23,048 bases of DNA from CAXRBC01 sp041158045 (GTDB lineage Bacteria; Actinomycetota; Acidimicrobiia; Acidimicrobiales; Ilumatobacteraceae): the NCBI GenBank assembly GCA_041158045.1, contig JBEBCD010000005.1:1-23048 (forward strand). The letters are read 5' to 3'. Of this stretch, positions 1 through 5,485 are shown piece after piece. The notes beneath the pieces were generated by a model. It was not told the origin of the DNA. It saw nothing but the letters and a program-made list of their open reading frames with translations, and did not search any database. Positions within the stretch are counted from its first letter, which is position 1; each line of letters opens with the position of its first letter. A program made the position numbers and the translations under genes.

Positions 1-822
1 CACGACCCCACCGCGTACGAAGCGACGGACCTCGACGGGTGGGAGGCCGAGTGGCGGCGTCATCCCGTACTGGCCGAGGCGGATCACGTGCTGAGCGACA
101 ACCTCGTCGGTGTCCTCGCGCACCGACCCGATGCGATCCTGAGCGGGTCGTTCCTGTGGTCCGACGTGCTCGACGTGCACGCAGCGTCGAGCACGTCGTG
201 TCGGGAGTACGTGTCGCGCGAGCGCGCCTTGCTCGACCGGCATCGTCCACCGATGCTCGCGAGCGCCGACCTCGCGACCGACGGAGTTCGGACGCGTACG
301 GCGATGGTGCCCCTGCCCTGGATGGTCGACGCAGGGATCCCCGAGGTGGCTGCCCGGCGCGAGACGATCCTCGTGCACGGAGGCGGCACGCGGACCCTCG
401 ACGCGACGGTGCGACGCGTGGCACGCGAGCTACGAGACGAGGGGATGCGCGTCGCGACCGATCTCGAGGACGACGAGCACTGCTTCGGGTTCTCCGAGTC
501 CGAGTGGCGCGAGGTGGGACTCGTCGTGTGTCGACCGGGCGTCGGCACCGCGACCGAGTGCGTGCGCTGGCAGATCCCGATGATGGTGCTCCGCGACCCC
601 GGCAACTCCGAGGCCGAGCACGTCACCTCGCAGCTCGTGCGGCTCGGCGTCGCGCGCGAGCTCCCGCCGTGGTCGCACCCCGCCGAGATCGCCGAGGTGG
701 CTCGGTCGGCGCGTGATGCGGGCGTGGACGGCTCGATCGCACGGGCGCTCCGCGCGCGGGAGCGCGGGGGCATCGCACGCGCCGTCGACTGGCTCCAGCG
801 CTACTGGTCGTTGGGGAGCTGA
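1..822 (+). CDS. GT-B-fold glycosyltransferase / sugar-nucleotide hydrolase-like protein, 5' partial
   Basis: The reading frame is already open at base 1 and runs to a TGA at 820-822, so the N-terminus lies outside the window; 273 codons are visible. The C-terminal third contains a stretch around VVCRPGVGTATECVRWQIP, followed by a conserved-looking NSEAEHVTSQLVRLGVA. This resembles the nucleotide-sugar binding half of MurG/PseG-like GT-B proteins, in which a G-G/A-T-E loop is followed by a hydrophobic strand and an N-x-Q segment. An earlier segment has HGGGTRTLD, a plausible start of the second Rossmann domain. No membrane segment is seen. It converges on the NeuB-family gene and overlaps it by 22 bases. 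A role in making or transferring an acidic sugar is an inference from that neighbour. The exact substrate cannot be read, and the missing N-terminus limits the call. Confidence 0.6.
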   Translation, partial: HDPTAYEATDLDGWEAEWRRHPVLAEADHVLSDNLVGVLAHRPDAILSGSFLWSDVLDVHAASSTSCREYVSRERALLDRHRPPMLASADLATDGVRTRTAMVPLPWMVDAGIPEVAARRETILVHGGGTRTLDATVRRVARELRDEGMRVATDLEDDEHCFGFSESEWREVGLVVCRPGVGTATECVRWQIPMMVLRDPGNSEAEHVTSQLVRLGVARELPPWSHPAEIAEVARSARDAGVDGSIARALRARERGGIARAVDWLQRYWSLGS

Positions 823-1745
823 CGGCCGTCCACCCAGGCCGCGACGCGGCCCGCGTAGTAGTCGCGATTGAGCAGCTCGGCCGGGGACAGCTCCCGCTGC
901 GCGAGCCCGAGCCCGACCTCCCACTGCGGCCACTCCGCGGCGAGCGAGGCCCGCCGTTCCTCCGGCGCGAGGTCGGCGAACGCCCGAAGTTGTCGCAGCT
1001 GTGCCGGGTCGATCGAGACGGGTCCGTCGCGCGTCGCCGTGGGCTCGAGCACGGTGAAGTGCCGCTCGAGCACCTCCGCCCCCTCCGCGAGGGCGAGCAT
1101 CGATGCGCGCAGGCCCGTCTCGGACGGCTTGGTGTGGTCGCTGAATCCGACCCGTCCCACGATGCCGCGCAGCCAGCCCATGCGCCGCATGTGGAGCTGG
1201 TCGAGCGGCGTCGGGTAGATCGTCACGCAGTGCAGCATCGCGAGCTGCCCGGGCCGGAACACGCCGGCGGCACGCACGATCTCGTCGTCGTACGACGCAC
1301 CCGTCGACACGTACACCTCGCCGAAGCCCGCCGCGACCTCGCGCAGGAGGGGGACCGACCGGCAGTCGTAGCTCGCGACCTTCACCGCGTCGAAGCCCGC
1401 GGCGACGAAGCGTGCGGTCGATCCGCGGGTGAACGCGGTGATCATCGACCGGATGCCCGCGCGGCGACATTCCTCGACGAACCACGCCTCGTCCTCGTCG
1501 GACAGGTCGAGGCGCGAGAGCCGCTCGCGCTCCGCGGCGAACGGCCGGGTGATCGTGCGCACGGTGCCGTCGGCGTCGACCTCCCCGCGCTCGAAGCGTT
1601 CGCGGTACGCGAGCTCGGTCGACCGCAGTCCCTGGATCTTGGCGTAGTCCGCTCCGGCCCCCGCGGCCGCGTGGATCATCCGCTTGAGGATCTCGAGATC
1701 ACCGTTGTGGTTCTGACAGCACTCCGCGATGATCGTGCACGCCAC
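801..1745 (-). CDS. NeuB-family (N-acetylneuraminate / nonulosonate synthase-like) aldolase
   Basis: This 314-residue protein has the NeuB TIM-barrel signature throughout: IAECCQNHNGD at 6-16, DYAKIQ at 33-38 (where NeuB usually has D-x-V/I-K-F/L-Q), VSTGAS at 146-151, LHCVTIYPTP at 171-180, GFSDHT at 200-205 and LERHFT at 226-231. The last two carry the two histidines that bind the catalytic metal in known NeuB enzymes. The family condenses phosphoenolpyruvate with a hexosamine-type sugar to make a nonulosonic acid. The protein is shorter than the usual ~340-350 residues and has no clear C-terminal SAF/antifreeze-like domain; it ends in a short NRDYYAGRVA tail. The start is GTG at 1745, chosen because a TACCCT hexamer sits six bases before it. 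It lies 22 bases downstream of the FAH-family gene on the same strand. Its true product (sialic, legionaminic or other acid) is not determined. Confidence 0.82.
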   Translation of the reverse strand: MACTIIAECCQNHNGDLEILKRMIHAAAGAGADYAKIQGLRSTELAYRERFERGEVDADGTVRTITRPFAAERERLSRLDLSDEDEAWFVEECRRAGIRSMITAFTRGSTARFVAAGFDAVKVASYDCRSVPLLREVAAGFGEVYVSTGASYDDEIVRAAGVFRPGQLAMLHCVTIYPTPLDQLHMRRMGWLRGIVGRVGFSDHTKPSETGLRASMLALAEGAEVLERHFTVLEPTATRDGPVSIDPAQLRQLRAFADLAPEERRASLAAEWPQWEVGLGLAQRELSPAELLNRDYYAGRVAAWVDGRQLPNDQ

Positions 1746-1751
1746 GGCGAG

Positions 1752-1757
1752 AGGGTA
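1752..1757 (-). promoter_or_regulatory. Putative -10 element for a leaderless NeuB-family transcript
   Basis: On the minus strand TACCCT is followed by CTCGCC and then the GTG start at 1745. This is a TANNNT hexamer with a six-base gap, so transcription would begin at or next to the start codon. No Shine-Dalgarno sequence precedes the GTG. The element lies in the 22-base gap after the FAH-family stop codon, so the gene may have its own promoter within the operon. Confidence 0.5.
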
Positions 1758-1767
1758 TCCCGCGGGG

Positions 1768-2676
1768 TCAGACGCAGCGCGTCGTGATCGTGCCCAGCGA
1801 CTCGATCGTCGTCTCGATCACGTCGCCCGCGCGCAGGAAGCGCTTCGGCGTCCGCCCCGCGCCGACCCCCGGGGGCGTGCCGGTGAAGATCACGTCGCCC
1901 GGCCGCAGCTCCACCACCGCCGACAGGTACGCGACCACCGATGCGACGCCGAAGACCATGTCGCTCGTGCGCGACGCCTGCATCGTCTCGCCCGAGACGC
2001 GGCACCCGATCGCGAGGTCGTCGCGCGACGCGAGCCCGGCCGCGTCCGTCACCCACGGCCCGTACGGCGCGTAGCCCGCGCGACTCTTGCCGAGGCCGAA
2101 CTGCGGCGGCGTCCCCGCGTACTGCAGCGTCCGATCCGACAGGTCCTGCCCGACGCACAGCCCCGCGACCGCGTCCCACGCACGCGCCTCGGGCACGTCG
2201 CGCCCGCCCTCGCCGACCACGACGACGAGCTCGGCCTCGAAGTCGCACGTCTCGCCCGTGATCCGCAGGGGCGCCGACGGGGCGGCGATGGCGCTCTGCC
2301 ACTTGCCGAAGATGAGGGGCGCCGCGGGCACCGGGTTGCCCATCTCGGCCGCGTGGGCGCGGTAGTTGATGCCCACCGCGAAGACCTGGGAGGGCCCCGG
2401 CGAGGGGTTGCCGAGCTCCTCGTGGGTGAATGGCCGCGTCGCCGCGCGCACCGTCGGATGCGGGTTGGGCGACGCGGCGTCCGCGAGCACGACCCCCGCG
2501 CCCGCGCGCACCTGCCGCCACGCCGCGTAGCACGCCATCGGGTCCGAGGGCAGCCGGCCCCCGGTCGCGCGCTCGAGGTCGAGTGCGCGACCCTCGCCGG
2601 ACGCGCCGGTACCTCCGTCGCCGGCGTCGATCACCGCGTGCGCGCGACCCTCGAGGACGCACAGTCGCAGCGTCAC
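1768..2676 (-). CDS. Fumarylacetoacetate hydrolase (FAH) family protein
   Basis: This 302-residue protein has the full FAH fold signature: VFAVGINYRAHAAEMG at 98-113, the acidic metal-binding stretch DFEAEL at 145-150, GQDLSDR at 176-182, GLGKSRAGYAPYGPW at 194-208 and RPGDVIFTGTPPGVG at 258-272. Members are Mg/Mn-dependent hydrolases, decarboxylases or isomerases of 2-keto acid substrates in aromatic catabolism, or oxaloacetate tautomerase/acylpyruvate hydrolase-type enzymes; the sequence does not fix which. The frame is open further upstream, but that extension is arginine-rich, low-complexity shadow sequence inside the neighbouring gene. I place the start at GTG 2676, where the protein-like sequence begins, one base after the TGA of the upstream gene. 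The spacing implies co-transcription and probably coupled translation with the unknown gene upstream. Confidence 0.85.
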   Translation of the reverse strand: MTLRLCVLEGRAHAVIDAGDGGTGASGEGRALDLERATGGRLPSDPMACYAAWRQVRAGAGVVLADAASPNPHPTVRAATRPFTHEELGNPSPGPSQVFAVGINYRAHAAEMGNPVPAAPLIFGKWQSAIAAPSAPLRITGETCDFEAELVVVVGEGGRDVPEARAWDAVAGLCVGQDLSDRTLQYAGTPPQFGLGKSRAGYAPYGPWVTDAAGLASRDDLAIGCRVSGETMQASRTSDMVFGVASVVAYLSAVVELRPGDVIFTGTPPGVGAGRTPKRFLRAGDVIETTIESLGTITTRCV

Positions 2677-2677
2677 G

Positions 2678-3295
2678 TCAGCCGCGGCCCCTCGACTTGC
2701 GCGCGGCCTCGCGCTCGCGCGCCTGTCGCTCGCGGCGCGCGCGACGCTTGGCGTCGCGGTCGGCGTCGGAGGACGGCGTCGCGCGCGCCGTCGCATTGCC
2801 CGCATCGGCGGGATCGCCGGCGCCGCCCGCACCCGCCGCGCCCGGGCGACCCGCGTCGCTCGGGATCGCGAAGCGCGGATCCTCGGCCATGAGCCGCTTG
2901 AACCCCTGGAGGCTCGTCGAGTACTGCACCGCCATGAGGCGCGCGGCGTCGAGGCCGAACCGCTCGATCGCGCCCGGCAGGACCGCGCGCAGCGCCTCGA
3001 CGTTGGGATCCTCCTGCGCGGCGCCGAGCTCCTCGATGCACCACTCGGTGCAGGCCTCGGAGAGCATCACGCCCGCGTCCAGCCACGCGCGCCGCTGCGC
3101 GAGGCCCGTGCGCACGAGGGCGCCGAGACCGGGGTCGTCGTACGCGCCGGCGCGCAGGCCCACGGCGCGTGCGAGGTCGTCGCGGAGGCGCTCGGGCACG
3201 CCGCGGGCGAGCGTCGCGAGCACGTCGTCGGGGACGGTCGCGAGGACCGCCGCATACCGGCGGTCGAGGAGGATGGCGTCGCGCGAGGCGCTCAC
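2678..3295 (-). CDS. Hypothetical helical protein with basic C-terminal tail
   Basis: I do not recognise this 205-residue protein. Residues 1 to about 140 look like a soluble, mainly alpha-helical domain with a cluster CTEWCIEELG near residues 82-91. The last ~60 residues are low-complexity: an Ala/Gly/Pro/Asp linker, then a strongly basic Arg/Lys/Glu-rich tail ending in KSRGRG. Such a tail suggests nucleic acid or ribosome binding, but that is inference. The start is GTG 3295, supported by a TACGGT hexamer six bases upstream. It is the first gene of a likely operon with the FAH-family gene, whose start lies one base beyond its TGA, and perhaps the NeuB-family gene. No signal peptide or membrane segment is visible. 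Confidence 0.68.
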   Translation of the reverse strand: MSASRDAILLDRRYAAVLATVPDDVLATLARGVPERLRDDLARAVGLRAGAYDDPGLGALVRTGLAQRRAWLDAGVMLSEACTEWCIEELGAAQEDPNVEALRAVLPGAIERFGLDAARLMAVQYSTSLQGFKRLMAEDPRFAIPSDAGRPGAAGAGGAGDPADAGNATARATPSSDADRDAKRRARRERQAREREAARKSRGRG

Positions 3296-3301
3296 GCGGT
3301 C

Positions 3302-3307
3302 ACCGTA
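3302..3307 (-). promoter_or_regulatory. Putative -10 element for a leaderless transcript of the 2678-3295 gene
   Basis: On the minus strand TACGGT is followed by six bases (GACCGC) and the GTG start at 3295. The hexamer and spacing match the leaderless pattern seen at other first genes in the window. No Shine-Dalgarno sequence lies between them. Confidence 0.5.
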
Positions 3308-3370
3308 TCCGTGTCGGGACGAGCGCCATCCACCGGAGGTATGTCCCGGGGTGCGCCGTGGCGCGCGAGG

Positions 3371-3577
3371 TCAGGCGATCGCGCGGACGTTGTGCGCCTC
3401 GACGCCCTTGCGGCCCTGGCCGAGTTCGAACTCGACCTGCTGGCCCGCGATGAGCGTGCGGCGCCCGGTGCCCTCAATGTTGGAGAAGTGGACGAAGACG
3501 TCCGGCTCGCCGTCGGCGCGCTGGATGAACCCGTAACCCTTCTCGTCGTTGAAGAATTTGACGGTACCGGTTGGCAT
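3371..3577 (-). CDS. csp: Cold-shock domain protein (CspA family)
   Basis: This 68-residue single-domain protein is the usual length for bacterial Csp proteins. It has both RNA-binding motifs: KGYGFIQ at 13-19 (RNP1) and DVFVHFSNI at 26-34 (RNP2), after the typical GTVKFFNDE start and before QQVEFELGQGRKG. These proteins bind single-stranded RNA or DNA and melt RNA structure in the cytoplasm. The start is ATG 3577; the open frame continues upstream but loses Csp similarity, and a purine-rich GAAGAAAG stretch lies upstream of this ATG as a weak ribosome-binding site. It stands alone, between the unknown gene downstream and the secreted-protein pair on the same strand. The leader is long; see the regulatory entry. 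Confidence 0.96.
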   Translation of the reverse strand: MPTGTVKFFNDEKGYGFIQRADGEPDVFVHFSNIEGTGRRTLIAGQQVEFELGQGRKGVEAHNVRAIA

Positions 3578-3686
3578 TGTGCTGTCTTTCTTCTGGCTGG
3601 CGGCACCGAGGCACCGCCGTGGGTCGCAACTCGCGCAACGACCCGTGAATGTGGCGTCCGCCGTCGCCGGCGTTGCGATCACCCTA
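3578..3686 (-). promoter_or_regulatory. Putative csp promoter and ~100-base 5' leader
   Basis: On the minus strand a TAGGGT hexamer (3681-3686) would start transcription near 3674, leaving roughly 97 untranslated bases before the csp ATG at 3577. This contrasts with the leaderless pattern at other genes in the window. Long structured leaders are known for cspA-type mRNAs, where they control stability and translation with temperature. The leader contains GC-rich stretches able to pair, but I could not fold it. The assigned hexamer is a visual match only. Confidence 0.4.
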
Positions 3687-3722
3687 CCGCGCGACGGCCC
3701 CCGCGACCCTGATCGTGCCGCG

Positions 3723-4613
3723 TCAGCCGTCGACGAGCGCCTGCCACTCGCGCACGCGGACGAAGTGCGGCAGCGACGTGCGCACGTCGGCCAGCCGTCC
3801 CCCCGCGCCGGTGTTGGACTTCCACGACACCTCCCAGACGATCGCGAGCCGGGCCGGGAATCGACCGAGCGGATGCATCGCCGACGAGCGTCGCCACGAA
3901 TGACTGCACTGTGATTCCCGCGCGTCGCCGTCGCCGGGCCGCCACGGCGTGCCCGGACCGGGGCACGCGACGATCCGCCCCGCGCCGAGCGCGCCGTCGC
4001 CGGGGTCGAGCTCGAGCCGGCGTGGCACCGCCGTCGTCGTCACGGTGACCGGCCCGCGCGGCGACGGCACCCACGCCGTCACCGAGTGCGGTCGCCAGAT
4101 CGCCGCATCGACCCAGAACCACGTGTCGACCTTCACCGTGCCGCGGTCCGCCGGCGGGGCGAACCGTCCGATCGGCGCGGGCACCATCGCGTACATCACG
4201 TCGGCGACGTCGAGCGCGATCCGCTCGACCGAGGTCTCCGGCAGCCAGTGGTAGGTCGTCTCCTCGCCCGGACAGTCGCAGTCGTGGAGGCGGAAGGTGA
4301 TGCCCTCCTCCTCGCGCGTCACCTCGGTCTGGCGCCCGACGTGGGCGTCGTGGGGCACCGACGCCGTCCACTCGCACCCGCTCGACGTGCGGTCGTCCTC
4401 CGCACGGCCGATGCGCACGCCGGCCATGAGCCGCGCGCCGTCGACGCCGCCCGTCACGTCGCGCACGATCGCGTCCCCCTCGCGGGGCCGCGGCCCGTCG
4501 GCGCGGGCGGGCACGCCCGGGTCGGCGATCGCGAGCGCCGTGGCGAGCCCCGCCGCGACCGACGCAATGGCCCGTCGGGCCGCGCCCGCCGCACGCCGGG
4601 GACTACGCGCCAT
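3723..4613 (-). CDS. Secreted protein of unknown function with Trp/Cys-rich C-terminal region
   Basis: This 296-residue protein begins with an arginine-rich N-terminus and a hydrophobic stretch at about 16-31, then an Ala-x-Ala-like site near PARADG (35-40), consistent with a cleaved Sec-type signal peptide. Five cysteines (80, 112, 114, 217, 236) would lie outside the membrane. The end of the protein (CSHSWRRSSA at 236-245, then IVWEVSWKS at 258-266 and a closing VRVREWQALV) resembles, from memory, actinobacterial secreted proteins found near Tad-pilus or conjugation genes, often given vague names. No such neighbours exist here. ATG 4613 overlaps the upstream lipoprotein gene by 11 bases, so the two are probably translated together. 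No catalytic motif is recognised. Confidence 0.72.
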   Translation of the reverse strand: MARSPRRAAGAARRAIASVAAGLATALAIADPGVPARADGPRPREGDAIVRDVTGGVDGARLMAGVRIGRAEDDRTSSGCEWTASVPHDAHVGRQTEVTREEEGITFRLHDCDCPGEETTYHWLPETSVERIALDVADVMYAMVPAPIGRFAPPADRGTVKVDTWFWVDAAIWRPHSVTAWVPSPRGPVTVTTTAVPRRLELDPGDGALGAGRIVACPGPGTPWRPGDGDARESQCSHSWRRSSAMHPLGRFPARLAIVWEVSWKSNTGAGGRLADVRTSLPHFVRVREWQALVDG

Positions 4614-5262
4614 CGCCGCACCCGTCCTCGGCGACGTGCGTGATGCGCTCGTCGAGCGCCGCCCACCGCCACGCGCCCGCGTGCCACCGCAGCTCCCAGG
4701 TCATGCGCGTCGTCCAGTTGCGCACCTCCCACCCGAAGCCGCCGAGCGTGAACCTCCGTCGGTCGTACGCGCACGCCACCACCGTCGCCGCCCCGTCCGC
4801 CGTCGGCGTCGCCTCGCGCAGCACGACGCGGTGCGCCGCGGGCCCGTCGGCGTCGACGAGCGCCTTCGCGCGCGCCTCGTCCATCTCGGCGCCGAACTCC
4901 GCCGCGAATCCCGACCCCGGCGCCGCGAACCGCGCGTCGCACCCCGCGGGCCGCGCGAGGCACGCGTACCAGGCGGCGAGCCCCGCCCTCCAGTCCGCCC
5001 CGATGCGCGACGCATCCGGCGGGCCGCTGCCCTCGGGCAATGGCGCCGCCTCCGGCGGCGCACCCGCGCCCGCGTCGGCACGCGCGGCCGGGTCCGGCAC
5101 CGGCCCCCCGCCCGCGCCCGTCGTCGGGACCACCGTCGCGTCGAGGCCGGGCAGCGTCGCGGCCCCGCCCCCGCAGGCGGCGAGCAGCGCGGCGGCGAGC
5201 ACCGCGCCGGCCCGCAGCGTGCGCGGCAGCACGCCTCGCTCGCGTCCCCGCATGCCACGCAT
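4603..5262 (-). CDS. Putative lipoprotein of unknown function
   Basis: This 219-residue protein starts with a short basic segment and a hydrophobic run, then a lipobox LLAAC with the lipidated cysteine at residue 30, followed by Gly-Gly-Gly. A long Ala/Pro/Gly linker leads to a globular C-terminal half rich in tryptophan (WEVRNW, MTWELRW, WRWAALDE) and ending in EDGCGDGA. I chose ATG 5262; ATG 5253 is equally possible and gives lipidated Cys27. The open frame upstream lacks protein-like composition and would bury the signal peptide. It overlaps the downstream secreted-protein gene by 11 bases and is divergent from the HelD-type gene. The pair could act together at the cell surface, but no family function is recognised. 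Confidence 0.7.
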   Translation of the reverse strand: MRGMRGRERGVLPRTLRAGAVLAAALLAACGGGAATLPGLDATVVPTTGAGGGPVPDPAARADAGAGAPPEAAPLPEGSGPPDASRIGADWRAGLAAWYACLARPAGCDARFAAPGSGFAAEFGAEMDEARAKALVDADGPAAHRVVLREATPTADGAATVVACAYDRRRFTLGGFGWEVRNWTTRMTWELRWHAGAWRWAALDERITHVAEDGCGDGA

Positions 5263-5266
5263 GGTG

Positions 5267-5300
5267 CGCACGATGTGTGCACGGCGCGCCAAATCGTGCG
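5267..5300. repeat. 8-bp inverted repeat just upstream of the 5262 lipoprotein gene
   Basis: The arms CGCACGAT (5267-5274) and ATCGTGCG (5293-5300) are perfect inverted copies separated by 18 bases, immediately before the lipoprotein start. The position suits a dimeric regulator site or a leader hairpin. No binding protein can be named. In sequence of this GC content, 8-bp matches do arise by chance. Confidence 0.35.
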
Positions 5301-5380
5301 ATGAATTACACGGCCGTCGGCGACCCGCATCGCGCGCCCGCCGCCCGCGCGGCGCGCCCGCGATCCGCACCGGGCCGCCC

Positions 5381-5407
5381 GCGGCCAGCCACGGCTGGTA
5401 CGGCCGC
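5381..5407. repeat. Compound inverted repeat in the divergent lipoprotein / helD intergenic region
   Basis: An inner perfect palindrome with arms CCAGCC and GGCTGG (5385-5390 and 5393-5398, 2-base centre) lies within outer arms GCGGCC (5381-5386) and GGCCGC (5402-5407). It sits about 14 bases upstream of the TAGAGT hexamer assigned to helD, so it could be an operator. It does not match the rifamycin-associated element as I remember it from Streptomyces. No other gene is seen in the 223-base gap 5263-5485. Confidence 0.3.
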
Positions 5408-5420
5408 ACACCCCCGTCGG

Positions 5421-5426
5421 TAGAGT
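5421..5426 (+). promoter_or_regulatory. Putative -10 element for helD
   Basis: TAGAGT would start transcription near 5433, giving a leader of about 50 bases before the GTG at 5486. No in-frame ATG, GTG or TTG occurs between those points, so this gene does not share the leaderless layout. The match is visual and no good -35 element is evident. Confidence 0.35.
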
Positions 5427-5485
5427 TGAGAAACCCCCATCGACCCCCACATGGGCTCCCGGGCCCACGCGAGGCCACCACTTCG

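Noticed and set aside
2677..2832. N-terminal extension of the FAH-family protein
   Set aside because: The extra 52 codons are Arg/Ala-rich and sit inside the upstream gene. The family fold begins at GTG 2676.
4640..5485. N-terminal extension of the helD frame by about 280 codons
   Set aside because: The extra part is Ser/Arg/Pro-rich, lies antisense to the lipoprotein gene, and HelD similarity begins at the GTG at 5486.
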